Source: a virus. Taken from it: a DNA stretch of 27,011 nucleotides. Positions 6,313-13,509 of the stretch are shown piece after piece. Every line of letters starts with the position of its first letter. Positions within the stretch are counted from its first letter, which is position 1. Below the pieces are notes generated by a model that saw nothing but the letters and a program-made list of their open reading frames with translations, did no database searches and was not told the origin of the DNA. The position numbers and the translations under genes are program-made. The DNA lies in IMG/VR virus record IMGVR_UViG_3300021976_000065, positions 1 through 27,011 of that record. One strand, written 5' to 3'.

Positions 6313-7294
6313 CGAACCTGTCCGCTGGGGGATGGCAGAGCAGGTTGAACCGATCCTGCAGTCACGACTCGATGCGGACAAACGGGGCGGTATCCCGATG
6401 GAGTGGGTGCTGTGGAGATTCGGATACCAGGCTCAGGTCGACGGATCTCGGCTCGTGCTGCCCTGCCCGTTCCATGCGGACAGCCGACCGTCGTTCACGA
6501 TTCGGGTCGCCGAAGACGGAACCGAGCTGGCGGGCTGCTGGTCGTGCCCGGACAAGGCGCACGGTGACTTGTTTGATCTGATCGGCTGGCTGACCGGCGT
6601 GACCGAGTTCGCGCAGGTCACTGCCATGCTCCCCGGCCTGCGCGCGCAGCTGGCGGCCGACACGGTCTGGGCCTCGATGCCACGCCGGGTGCTGGCGCCA
6701 CCGGAACGTCAGGATCCGGAGACACTTGGAGCACTCGCCGCGTCCGCACTGGCTGCGGTTGCCGCTGACCACTCGCTGCTCCAGCAGCTGATCGACTGGA
6801 AGCGCGACACCGACAAAGGCTGGCAGCACCTGACGCCCGGTTATCTGATGCGTGAGTGGCGTGTCGGCATCGTGCCGGACCGGACCGAGACGCGTCAGGT
6901 CAGTAACCCCGACAGCGCGCCGTACGACTCATACACCCGGCTCGTTCGTGGGCAGCAGATTGTCGTACCGCACTTCGATGCGGCTGGGCTATGCCGCGGG
7001 CTGAAGACCCGGTACGTCGGCGGCAAGCTTTACAGCATGCGCGGGAGCGATCTCTCCTCCCTGTACGGCGCCTGGCGGCCACGACGCTTCGATACCGCCG
7101 TACTGTGCGAAGGCGAGTCCGATGCCTGGATCACCGATCGGCTCGCCGGGGATCGAATGGACGTTTACGCCCTGCCGTACGGGGCTGCAGGACCTAAACC
7201 CGAGTGGCTGGACTTCCTCGCAGGCCGGCGTGTGCTGCTGGCTTTCGACGGGGACGAAGCCGGACAGAAAGCGACGAAGCTATGGACGAAGTAA
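6305..7294 (+). CDS. DnaG-type primase (zinc finger plus most of TOPRIM)
   Basis: The protein has 329 aa. The CHC2 zinc finger is visible as LPCPFHADSRPSF then GCWSCPDKAHGD (C54, H57, C78, C81). The TOPRIM core follows with CEGESDA (E269) and LLAFDGDEAGQKA (D315, D317). It would make RNA primers for DNA replication. The reading frame stops only 12 residues after the DGD motif, whereas DnaG-type TOPRIM domains normally continue with a further strand and a GED segment. A segment of that kind (VVPVPEGEDMASVDNP) is found near the N-terminus of the next gene, in the -1 frame. The gene is therefore either naturally split or has a shift at about 7282-7294. Confidence 0.88.
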   Translation: MADEPVRWGMAEQVEPILQSRLDADKRGGIPMEWVLWRFGYQAQVDGSRLVLPCPFHADSRPSFTIRVAEDGTELAGCWSCPDKAHGDLFDLIGWLTGVTEFAQVTAMLPGLRAQLAADTVWASMPRRVLAPPERQDPETLGALAASALAAVAADHSLLQQLIDWKRDTDKGWQHLTPGYLMREWRVGIVPDRTETRQVSNPDSAPYDSYTRLVRGQQIVVPHFDAAGLCRGLKTRYVGGKLYSMRGSDLSSLYGAWRPRRFDTAVLCEGESDAWITDRLAGDRMDVYALPYGAAGPKPEWLDFLAGRRVLLAFDGDEAGQKATKLWTK

Positions 7295-9015
7295 CACCCG
7301 TTCCCGACCGCCCGCAGTTCTACGTGGTGCCGGTTCCCGAAGGCGAGGACATGGCCTCAGTGGACAATCCGCAGGCGTTGCTGGATGCCGCTATCGCCGC
7401 ATCCGACTTCGAGCCACCGGTGATCCCCGACGACGATCCGCGACCACTGATCCGGGCCAACAACGAGGAGATCGCCGTTGACTGGCTCCGGCAGACGATC
7501 GGCACCGGAAGTCTGCGCAATTACTTCCTCCGCGGTGGCCAGCTCGTGCACTGTGTCACGCTCGGGGAGGAAGGCCACACTGTCCCGAAGAACGGTCACC
7601 TGGACTTCGACCAGGTCTCGATCAGCACCGTGGGCACCGTGCTGGCCACCCTCTCGGACTCGTACCGCTTCCGCAGGTGGGACGCCCGGAAGAAGTCGGA
7701 GGTGACGCTGCTGTTCCCCCGCCAGCCTGCCAGTGACGTGGTACTGGCACCGGCCCGGTTGCCGCATGTCCGTACCCTGCGCGGCGTGGTCAACACGCCG
7801 ATTGTCCGTGCTGACGGCTCGATCCTGACCGAGGCCGGGTACGACGATCAGACCGGCCTGCTGTACCTCCCGAACGAGATCAACATCGACTACATCGCCG
7901 ACCGGCCGACCACTCAGGACGTCGGTCATGCGCTGTCGTGGCTGGCCCTGCTGGTCGCGGACTTCCCGTTCGACTCTCCCGACGACCTGGCCACCTACAT
8001 CGGCGCGCTGATGATTCCTCTACTGCGGGACATCGCGCCGCCTCCGTACAAGATGCTCGCGATCAACGCGCACGCTGCCGGCTCAGGGAAGAGCTTCCTG
8101 GCCGAGGCGTTGCGGGTCATCCACCACGGCAAGGACGGTGGTGTGGTGCGGTCCGGCGTACCGCATGCCCCGGATGAGCTGCGGAAATGGATCACCTCGG
8201 TGCTGGACACCGGCGGCGGAGGCGTGGTGCAGATCGACAACGTCCGCGGTGGGCTCGGGGGTGATGTGCTGGAAGGCCTGCTCACGTCGTACCGGTACAA
8301 CGACCGGCGTCTAGGTGCCTCGGAGAACGTCCACTCGGTCAACGACCGGCTCTGGGTGGTGACAGGAAACAACATCACCTTGAAGGGTGACATGGCCCGG
8401 CGGACACTGTGGTCCAACATCAACCCCGGCGTGGAGAATCCGGAGCGGCGTACTGGCCCCGCCGGCGGCAAGGTGTGGCGGATCCAGGAGCAGACCGGAC
8501 TGCCGTTCCCGGCGTTCGTGCAGAAGTACCGCAGCGAGCTCCTGCACGCCTTGCTCGTGCTGTTGCGCTCGTGGACGGTGTCCGGTCGGCCCGTAGACAG
8601 CTCAGTGCCCACTTCGGACAGCTTCGGCTACGTCACCCAGGTCGTGCGGGGGATCCTCGGGCATTGCGGGATCAGCGGGCAGTTCGATCCGCCTCAGGCC
8701 AAGCAGATGTCCGAGGACGATCAGGAGCTGGCCCAGCTGCTGCACTCGGTGGTCGCTTGGCGGGGTTCGGAGTGGTGGTCGGCGGCCGAGATGTTGAAGG
8801 CGTGCGACAGCGGCCCATTCGGGCAGGGGCAGTCCTCGTTCGACGTCTCGGTGGTGCCGATGCAGAAGAACGGAAGGCTTCCTTCCTCGATCTCATTAGG
8901 TAAATGGCTGGGCCATCGGAGGCAACGGGGCATCGACGGACTGCAGCTTTTAGAGTACGTGGATCGTACTAAGAAGAGCTACTGGTCGGTACAAGCTATA
9001 GCTACTGGAAGTTAA
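7282..9015 (+). CDS. Replicative ATPase/helicase with TOPRIM-like N-terminal remnant
   Basis: The protein has 577 aa from ATG 7282, overlapping the primase by 13 nt. Residues 1-45 resemble the C-terminal part of a TOPRIM domain (GED at 21-23). The ATPase core has Walker A at 265-271 (AAGSGKS), a Walker B-like VVQIDN at 315-320, a sensor-like TGNN, and a following MARRTLW that could hold an arginine finger. This looks like the helicase half of phage primase-helicases (SF3/AAA+-like), and its position next to the primase agrees. The C-terminal 120 residues may be a winged-helix region (WWSAAEMLKACDSG). Exact helicase class is not certain. The last codons, next to the putative origin, are noticeably AT-rich. 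Confidence 0.78.
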   Translation: MDEVTPVPDRPQFYVVPVPEGEDMASVDNPQALLDAAIAASDFEPPVIPDDDPRPLIRANNEEIAVDWLRQTIGTGSLRNYFLRGGQLVHCVTLGEEGHTVPKNGHLDFDQVSISTVGTVLATLSDSYRFRRWDARKKSEVTLLFPRQPASDVVLAPARLPHVRTLRGVVNTPIVRADGSILTEAGYDDQTGLLYLPNEINIDYIADRPTTQDVGHALSWLALLVADFPFDSPDDLATYIGALMIPLLRDIAPPPYKMLAINAHAAGSGKSFLAEALRVIHHGKDGGVVRSGVPHAPDELRKWITSVLDTGGGGVVQIDNVRGGLGGDVLEGLLTSYRYNDRRLGASENVHSVNDRLWVVTGNNITLKGDMARRTLWSNINPGVENPERRTGPAGGKVWRIQEQTGLPFPAFVQKYRSELLHALLVLLRSWTVSGRPVDSSVPTSDSFGYVTQVVRGILGHCGISGQFDPPQAKQMSEDDQELAQLLHSVVAWRGSEWWSAAEMLKACDSGPFGQGQSSFDVSVVPMQKNGRLPSSISLGKWLGHRRQRGIDGLQLLEYVDRTKKSYWSVQAIATGS

Positions 9016-9197
9016 CTAAATTTAAGCTAAAAGTGCAGGAGATGCAGGAGATATTCACTACTTTTTACCCCCTGCGTGGAAAACGTCTTTGTAAGTACAT
9101 AGGGTGCGCATTTCCTATAACGGCGTAGAAAACGAGGGTTTTTCTCCTGCATCTCCTGCAGTCTACAATCTGTTACCCGAAGTTACGGAGAGTACGC
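9016..9197. other. AT-rich non-coding island, candidate replication origin
   Basis: This 182-nt gap has no convincing gene and is strikingly AT-rich for this genome (for example ACTACTTTTTACC and a block of AAAACG-type words). It contains a doubled 9-mer, its exact inverted copy and a second pair of direct repeats. It lies immediately downstream of the primase and helicase genes. These are features of an iteron-type origin, but no binding protein is identified. Confidence 0.5.
9034..9160. repeat. Inverted pair of tandem 9-mers plus 12-bp direct repeats
   Basis: TGCAGGAGA occurs twice in tandem at 9034-9051. Its exact reverse complement, TCTCCTGCA twice, occupies 9143-9160, an 18-bp perfect inverted repeat with a 91-nt interval. 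Inside, GCGTGGAAAACG (9074-9085) and GCGTAGAAAACG (9123-9134) form direct repeats differing at one base. Confidence 0.85.
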
Positions 9198-9386
9198 ATG
9201 GCTGAATTTATTGCTGCGACAGGTTGGTATGCCGAAACGGGGCCTGGCTGGGAGGACCAAAGGTGCCCTGTGATTGCGTTCGTGTTCACGGACCCGAGAG
9301 TCATGGGTCTGGTGGTCTCGCAGAACGGCCTACCAGCGGTGTGGGACGGGCTGCCAGATGGGTGGAAGCTTCTCTATGACGCTTGA
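9198..9386 (+). CDS. Small hypothetical protein (62 aa)
   Basis: The ATG at 9198 has ACGGAGAG about 7 nt upstream. The protein looks like a compact alpha/beta domain with several Trp and Gly residues (WYAETGPGWEDQRCPVIAFVF, NGLPAVWDGLPDGWKLLYD). No family recognised. It is the first gene after the AT-rich island. Confidence 0.65.
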   Translation: MAEFIAATGWYAETGPGWEDQRCPVIAFVFTDPRVMGLVVSQNGLPAVWDGLPDGWKLLYDA

Positions 9387-9396
9387 GATACGATCT

Positions 9397-9516
9397 GTCC
9401 ATGGCAGGTCCGGACGCAGCCTTTGCCCAAGCCAGTACATAGGCGGCGGTCGGTCCAGGGAGAGCAGTCGAAGACACCCGGTCAACAAAGTCTCCTGCTC
9501 TCCCGTGGCCATGGAC
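9397..9516. repeat. Nested inverted repeats, possible structured RNA leader
   Basis: Outer arms GTCCATGGC (9397-9405) and GCCATGGAC (9508-9516) are exact reverse complements. Inner arms GGGAGAGCAG (9458-9467) and CTGCTCTCCC (9495-9504) are also exact. A -10-like TACGAT (9389-9394) precedes by 6 nt an ATG that opens a 13-codon reading frame (MAGPDAAFAQAST), ending before the inner stem. The element ends just before the ribosome-binding site of the next gene. Confidence 0.6.
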
Positions 9517-9533
9517 CTCTACCGGGAGGAACT

Positions 9534-9845
9534 ATGAAGGCACGAGGAAGCCGTAACACCCAGGGACTCAGTCGGTCTTGGGCTGGTAGCCGGAAGGTCG
9601 GTGCTCCAGCGAGACCGATCGCACTGGTAGCTCTAGTTCCTGTCGTTGAGGGGATGATCGCGTGCCCGACATGCGGCGGAGGGGTGAGGCCTGTGCCGGC
9701 TTACTGGGACGATGCCGAGCTAGGCGTCTATCGTGGTAAGACGATGGTTGTTCCGGGACACAGCGAGGGCGGCGGCAGAAAACCAACACCTCGGACTAAG
9801 TGCTTTGGGTCAGGAACCCTGATCGCCGCTCCCCAGGCTCGTTGA
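9534..9845 (+). CDS. Putative zinc-ribbon protein, 103 aa
   Basis: The ATG at 9534 follows ACCGGGAGG with about 5 nt spacing. The first 40 residues are basic and look unstructured. The C-terminal half has CPTCGGG (C44, C47), H76 and C90 in TKCFGSG, a pattern like the small zinc ribbons common in actinophages. The ATG at 9654, just before CPTC, with GAGGGG upstream, is a plausible alternative start that would give only the zinc part. No function assigned. Confidence 0.6.
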   Translation: MKARGSRNTQGLSRSWAGSRKVGAPARPIALVALVPVVEGMIACPTCGGGVRPVPAYWDDAELGVYRGKTMVVPGHSEGGGRKPTPRTKCFGSGTLIAAPQAR

Positions 9846-9870
9846 CGCATAGGTAGCCAAACGACAGATA

Positions 9871-9922
9871 CTGTTCAGCCAGACGTGAACAGCCTGTTCA
9901 GTTGAACACCGGAGGTGAACAG
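9871..9922. repeat. Cluster of five TGAACA/TGTTCA repeats before terminase small subunit
   Basis: CTGTTCA at 9871-9877 and 9894-9900, and TGAACA(G) at 9886-9892, 9903-9908 and 9916-9922, lie within 52 nt. The last copy runs into the GTG start codon and flanks the GGAGG. Adjacent copies form small dyads. Candidate roles are a TerS-binding (packaging) site or an operator for the gene. Confidence 0.6.
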
Positions 9923-10551
9923 TGGCCAAAAAGGTGTCCGCAGAGGACAAGCAACGAGCTCAGGGCCTGTTCGCCATCGGTAGGTCGTACCGGGAGATCG
10001 GCAAGGAGATCGGCGTCAGCGCGGCGACGATCAGCAACTGGGCTCGGGACGGCGCCTGGCTGAAGGGCGTTCTCCCGGAGAAGCTGATCACCGAGCACAC
10101 TCCGCAGATCTACGAGTCCGCCAACGCCACACCGGAAGAGGTAGCGGCGAACACGGACAAGCTGCAGGAAGCCAATCGCCGGCGCTGGGTAGACCGCAAG
10201 GCTGAGATGGCTGACCAGTTCGCCGACACGATCATGCGGCTGCACGGCCAGCTCTTCACCCCGGTGGTCGTGAAGGACGCCAAGGTCGTGAACAAGATGA
10301 TCCAGATCTCCGAGGTGCACCTGAGCGAGCCGAGTCCCTCGGACAAAGTCAAGCTTGTGACGAGCATGGCCATCCTGGTGGACAAGGCTTCGCTGCTCGT
10401 GGGGGACGCGACGTCCCGCGTGGAGACCGCCTCACTGACGCCGGCCCAGTCCTCGGACCGGCTGGAGCACATCGCCTCGGAGTTCAACAAGAGGCTGGCC
10501 GCCAAGCAGGCCGAAGAGGCGCAGCGCGCATCTGAAGGGCAGACCGGGTGA
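9922..10551 (+). CDS. terS: Terminase small subunit (putative)
   Basis: The protein has 209 aa and a GTG start with GGAGGTGAACA before it. The N-terminus is a helix-turn-helix (RAQGLFAIGRSYREIGKEIG, then VSAATISNWARDGAWLKG, residues 12-49), as in DNA-recognising terminase small subunits. The rest is a long helical region ending in a charged tail (LAAKQAEEAQRASEGQTG). TerS binds the packaging site and oligomerises to load TerL. The assignment rests on the HTH-plus-helices layout and length, so another HTH regulator is possible. It lies about 10 kb from terL, which is unusual. Confidence 0.62.
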   Translation: MAKKVSAEDKQRAQGLFAIGRSYREIGKEIGVSAATISNWARDGAWLKGVLPEKLITEHTPQIYESANATPEEVAANTDKLQEANRRRWVDRKAEMADQFADTIMRLHGQLFTPVVVKDAKVVNKMIQISEVHLSEPSPSDKVKLVTSMAILVDKASLLVGDATSRVETASLTPAQSSDRLEHIASEFNKRLAAKQAEEAQRASEGQTG

Positions 10552-10718
10552 TCCGCACGCCGTACTGGTTCCCGCCGGCCAAGTCCGCCGCGACGTCGGC
10601 AGCTGCCAGGGCCGCGGCTACGGTGCGGTTCCGGCCGCTGGTGGCCGAGGACGAGCTGAAGGCCCGGCATCGTGGCGAGAAGCGGCCGAGCTGGTGGCGC
10701 CGGTTGACAGGACTATAG
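10548..10718 (+). CDS. Small basic protein (56 aa)
   Basis: GTG 10548 overlaps the upstream stop (GTGA). The sequence is basic and Ala-rich, with IRTPYWFPPAKSAATSAAARAAATVRF by segments and a WWRRLTGL end. Its TAG stop is the TAG of the first CTATAG arm in the following promoter. No family recognised. Confidence 0.62.
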   Translation: MIRTPYWFPPAKSAATSAAARAAATVRFRPLVAEDELKARHRGEKRPSWWRRLTGL

Positions 10719-10738
10719 GTTTTCTATAGTCTTTTCAC
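10704..10738 (+). promoter_or_regulatory. Leaderless promoter with perfect dyad operator
   Basis: TTGACA (10704-10709), a 15-nt spacer and TATAGT (10725-10730) are followed after 8 nt by ATG 10739, with no Shine-Dalgarno. GACTATAG (10711-10718) and CTATAGTC (10724-10731) form a perfect 8-bp inverted repeat with spacer GTTTT; the right arm covers the -10. Confidence 0.78.
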
Positions 10739-10918
10739 ATGACGAGCAAAGAGCAGGTGGCCGCGGCGTACGGACGGGGATACGACCGGGCGCAGACCCT
10801 GGCCAAGCAGGGACTCCCGATCGACGCGGACAAGATCGCCGGCGAGCTCTACCCCGACAGCACCGAGCTGGCGAACGCCTGCGCTACCGGACTGCGGAAC
10901 GGGGCCGACGTCCGCTGA
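10739..10918 (+). CDS. Small hypothetical protein (59 aa), leaderless
   Basis: The sequence is MTSKEQVAAAYGRGYDRAQTLA at the start and ELANACATGLRNGADVR at the end. It is soluble and helical, with no motif recognised. The start lies 8 nt after a -10 TATAGT. A strong terminator follows at 10928, so this appears to be a single-gene unit controlled by its own operator. Confidence 0.75.
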   Translation: MTSKEQVAAAYGRGYDRAQTLAKQGLPIDADKIAGELYPDSTELANACATGLRNGADVR

Positions 10919-10927
10919 TGTTGTCAA

Positions 10928-10956
10928 CCCGAGGCTGATGGACTAGCCTCGGGTTT
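10928..10956 (+). terminator. Rho-independent-type terminator
   Basis: CCCGAGGCT (10928-10936) pairs with AGCCTCGGG (10945-10953), a 9-bp stem with an 8-nt loop. TTTCTGT follows. Confidence 0.75.
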
Positions 10957-10973
10957 CTGTAGTTTATCTAGAG
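10957..10973 (+). promoter_or_regulatory. Degenerate dyad operator
   Basis: CTGTAG-TTTAT-CTAGAG keeps the 6-5-6 geometry. It has the same TTTAT spacer as the dyad at 16440-16456, with one mismatch in each arm. It sits directly after a terminator and 14 nt before the GTG of the next gene, which has its own AGGGAGA ribosome-binding site. Confidence 0.5.
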
Positions 10974-10987
10974 CTAGGGAGAATCTG

Positions 10988-11704
10988 GTGGGCACCAGAA
11001 AGCCGGGAGAGCTGTACGCAGCGGTCGAGTCGCTGCTGGAGGACCAGAAGGAGCCGTACGACGCTGAGACGGACGTGCAGCTGGCCGCCATGGACCAGGT
11101 GGACATCGTGCTGGAGGCGATCCGCCCGCAGGTCCTGCTGGACTACGTCAGCAAGTTCGTGGTGGACCACTCGGTTGTCTACTGGGACGATGAGACCACT
11201 GCGGTGGTGCTCGATCAGGAGGAGCTGGACAAGTTCCTGGTGGACAAGTTCCTGGTCACGCTCGACAGCATCCGCAAGCCGGCGCCGCTCCGGCGGATCG
11301 AGTTGGAGGAGCTGCGTACCGAGCTGCTGACCAAGGCCGATGCCGCCATCGACGGGATGCGGAAGCTCAACTGGACCGGCGACCACCTGTACACCGATGC
11401 GCTCGATGACGTCCGGGTGATCCTGCGCGCGGCGTATGCCGGTCAGCCGACCCCGATCCTGGAGCGGTTCCGCTGCCCCAGCCTGATCGGCAACGACGTC
11501 GGCGCCGGGCGCATGCGCTGCCAGTACCAGCTGCCGCACGGCGACCAGCACCGGTCCGGCGAGACGACCTGGACCGATGACCAGTCCCTGAACCCGCCGA
11601 TCTGCCCCGAATGGAAGCACGCGCAGACGATGCGCGGGCACTGCGACCAGCCGGCCGGGCACGAGGGCGAGCACACCTCCAAGGGCTTCAAGGCGTGGTC
11701 CTGA
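10988..11704 (+). CDS. 238-aa protein with two C-terminal CCHH motifs
   Basis: GTG 10988 has AGGGAGA about 7 nt upstream. Residues 1-150 are acidic and helical (LYAAVESLLEDQ, EELDKFLVDKFLVTLDSI, LEELRTELLTKADAAI). The C-terminus carries two copies of the recurrent motif: C163-C178-H184-H188 and C206-C219-H225-H229 (CDQPAGHEGEH). The two copies suggest paired zinc sites. The next gene opens with a closely similar motif, which hints at duplication. Function unknown. Confidence 0.75.
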   Translation: MGTRKPGELYAAVESLLEDQKEPYDAETDVQLAAMDQVDIVLEAIRPQVLLDYVSKFVVDHSVVYWDDETTAVVLDQEELDKFLVDKFLVTLDSIRKPAPLRRIELEELRTELLTKADAAIDGMRKLNWTGDHLYTDALDDVRVILRAAYAGQPTPILERFRCPSLIGNDVGAGRMRCQYQLPHGDQHRSGETTWTDDQSLNPPICPEWKHAQTMRGHCDQPAGHEGEHTSKGFKAWS

Positions 11705-12105
11705 TGGGCTACTGCCGAACCCCTAACCCGAACGATCCGATGCGTGTCTGTGACCAGCCCGCGTTCCACACCGGCCAGCACCAGGACGCCTACGGCACCA
11801 AGTGGACAATCCTCAGCGAGCAGCCCGACCGTGCGGCCCAGGTCGAGGAGATCCAGACGCTGAATGCTCTCGACTCGCAGCTGTCCACCGCAGGCTTCAG
11901 CCGTGAAGAGCTGACCGCGGCGGCTGCCCGTCAGCAGCGGATCTCTCCGACCAAGGCTGAGATCCTGGCGGCAATTGACAGCGCGCAGTTTGTCACCGCA
12001 TCCGACCCGACACCGGGTGAGCACGAAGCGGTGTACCTGGCGACTGAAGGTGTGAAGGCGGCGCGTGCTGCTGTCGAGAAGCTGTACGCCGATCGGGGTT
12101 TGTAG
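11704..12105 (+). CDS. 133-aa protein with N-terminal CCHH motif
   Basis: The ATG overlaps the upstream stop (TGATG). C4-C16-H22-H26 (VCDQPAFHTGQH) is almost the same as the last motif of the preceding protein. The remainder is helical (VEEIQTLNALDSQL, EAVYLATEGVKAARAAVEKLY). Function unknown; probably co-translated with its neighbours. Confidence 0.75.
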   Translation: MGYCRTPNPNDPMRVCDQPAFHTGQHQDAYGTKWTILSEQPDRAAQVEEIQTLNALDSQLSTAGFSREELTAAAARQQRISPTKAEILAAIDSAQFVTASDPTPGEHEAVYLATEGVKAARAAVEKLYADRGL

Positions 12106-12509
12106 TGGGTGAGCTCGTATCGTTGTCCGAGGCAATCAAGCGAGTCTCTGAGGTTCTTGGCATGAGCGAGGAGCGGGTTGCTTCCCTGGCTGCTGAGGCC
12201 AAGGCCGCGGGCAAGCTTGGCAACTCGATGCTGTCGGCCGGCGCGGTCGTTGCGCAGAGTCCGGCTATGTCTCGGCTCATGAAGTTGGCCGCCGATGCTG
12301 AGGCAGCCGGCATCCGGGCCGACCGGACCGGCAAGCTCACCTTCAACGGCATGGACCTGACGCCGTACATCCAGGTGGTGACCGCGCCGGAGAAACTGCC
12401 GCACAACCCCGCCAACCGCCGGACCTTCCATCTGGCCAACAAGCCCTATCACTACGTCCAGCTGGGTGATCGGCTGGAGACACGACCGGGAGAGTCACCA
12501 TGGATCTGA
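12105..12509 (+). CDS. Hypothetical protein, 134 aa
   Basis: GTG 12105 shares a base with the upstream TAG. The N-terminal 45 residues are helical and could include an HTH-like segment (SLSEAIKRVSEVLGMSEERVASLAAEA). The C-terminus is richer in beta (KLTFNGMDLTPYIQVVTAP, FHLANKPYHYVQLGD). No family recognised. The next gene starts inside its 3' end. Confidence 0.7.
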   Translation: MGELVSLSEAIKRVSEVLGMSEERVASLAAEAKAAGKLGNSMLSAGAVVAQSPAMSRLMKLAADAEAAGIRADRTGKLTFNGMDLTPYIQVVTAPEKLPHNPANRRTFHLANKPYHYVQLGDRLETRPGESPWI

Positions 12510-13018
12510 ACGAGATCGAATCGGCAACCGATGCGCTGCTGGAGAGGCTGGCCAGCACCGAGAGCGCGGCCGAAGTACGGGACCTGTGTTTCCGGCTGGA
12601 CGGAATGTACCGCGGTGCGCAGGTGAAGGCGATCGTGTTCGGGGTCGACCGGCAGGCGTCATCGGAGGAGTTCCGGGCGCGAGAGCTGGCGGCAATGGAG
12701 CGCGCTGCTCAGGCTGCCAGCATGGCGGTGGCGGCCAACATCCCAAAGCCGACTTGCATCGCCGTTGACAGGCTGGGAGTGGCGAAGTGCGCACTGCCCG
12801 CGGGGCATACCGGGCGGCACGAGGATGGCGGATTTGCGCCACTGTCCTGGCCGAACGACGACCCGTATCCCGAGCCGACCAAGCCCGCGGTAGACCGGCT
12901 GCACGAGCTGGTGAGCTTCATCCGCGAGGGCCAGGCAGGTGCTCCGTTTGCCAGCGCTGAGGAAGTGTTGGACATCGCCGACAAGCTCGAAGAGATCCTG
13001 AGGGAGGGGACGCTGTGA
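12500..13018 (+). CDS. 172-aa protein with central CCHH motif
   Basis: ATG 12500 follows ACCGGGAG with 7 nt spacing. A helical N-terminus (LNEIESATDALLERLAS, REL AAMERAAQAASMAV by segments) leads to C86-C97-H103-H107 (KCALPAGHTGRH), then an acidic helical C-terminus (SAEEVLDIADKLEEILREG). It shares only the zinc-like motif with its neighbours. Function unknown. Confidence 0.75.
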   Translation: MDLNEIESATDALLERLASTESAAEVRDLCFRLDGMYRGAQVKAIVFGVDRQASSEEFRARELAAMERAAQAASMAVAANIPKPTCIAVDRLGVAKCALPAGHTGRHEDGGFAPLSWPNDDPYPEPTKPAVDRLHELVSFIREGQAGAPFASAEEVLDIADKLEEILREGTL

Positions 13019-13257
13019 GCACCCGGGCCGAGGAGAAAGCCGAAGCGCTCGAAGCCCTCTCGCAGGGCCTGGCCAAGCTCGACGCCGATCGGCAGATCCT
13101 GGACTCCCGCGAGTTCCGGATGATGGCCACGGCCCGGGAACGCGGCCTGACGTATGCCGAGATCGCCAAAGTGCGCGGCTGCACGGTGCAGTCGACGCAC
13201 AGATGGTTCGGCCGGCGGAATGCAGATGGCCAGCTCAGGGTTGCGGACGCGGTATAG
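13015..13257 (+). CDS. Helix-turn-helix protein, 80 aa
   Basis: GTG 13015 overlaps the upstream stop (GTGA). A leading helix (EEKAEALEALSQGLAKLDAD) is followed by an HTH at about 42-68 (GLTYAEIAKVRGCTVQSTHRWFGRR), similar to sigma region 4 or transposase HTHs. It is probably DNA-binding and is one possible candidate for recognising the dyad operators, but nothing ties it to them. Its TAG stop lies in the next promoter dyad. Confidence 0.75.
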   Translation: MSTRAEEKAEALEALSQGLAKLDADRQILDSREFRMMATARERGLTYAEIAKVRGCTVQSTHRWFGRRNADGQLRVADAV

Positions 13258-13275
13258 AAAAGCTATAGTAAAGCC
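13241..13275 (+). promoter_or_regulatory. Leaderless promoter with dyad operator
   Basis: TTGCGG (13241-13246), a 17-nt spacer and TATAGT (13264-13269), then 6 nt to ATG 13276. TATAG (13253-13257) and CTATA (13263-13267) flank a 5-nt AAAAG spacer. The first TAG is the stop codon of the preceding gene. Confidence 0.75.
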
Positions 13276-13509
13276 ATGAGCAGCCAGCGAGAGACCTACC
13301 GAGGCCAGAAGATCGCCGCCCGCAGCACCCGCTCCGGTTTCACCGAGACCTTCATCAACGGGCACAAGATCGGAGCGCGTGCTGGTGCAAGTGTTGAGTC
13401 TGAGCTGGCTACTCTGCGGGGCTACGTTGATTCCGCAGCCGAGCGTCCTGCGTCGTACCGGAACCTGATTCCCGTCGGTTCCGTGCAGGACAAAGCGCCG
13501 CGCCGATGA
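13276..13509 (+). CDS. Small basic hypothetical protein (77 aa), leaderless
   Basis: The protein starts MSSQRETYRGQKIAARSTRSG and contains FTETFINGHKIGARAGAS, a beta-hairpin-like pattern, followed by a helix (VESELATLRGYVDSA). No family recognised. Its ATG lies 6 nt after the -10 element and lacks a Shine-Dalgarno. Confidence 0.72.
   Translation: MSSQRETYRGQKIAARSTRSGFTETFINGHKIGARAGASVESELATLRGYVDSAAERPASYRNLIPVGSVQDKAPRR

Noticed and set aside
7268-7294. Programmed -1 frameshift site in the primase-helicase overlap
   Set aside because: No X-XXY-YYZ heptamer or clear downstream structure was found, so the mechanism is left open; only the split domain is reported.
8986-9006. CTATAG within AGCTATAGCT at the end of the helicase gene
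   Set aside because: It has no partner arm at the 5-nt spacing and lies in coding sequence, so it was not counted as a dyad operator.
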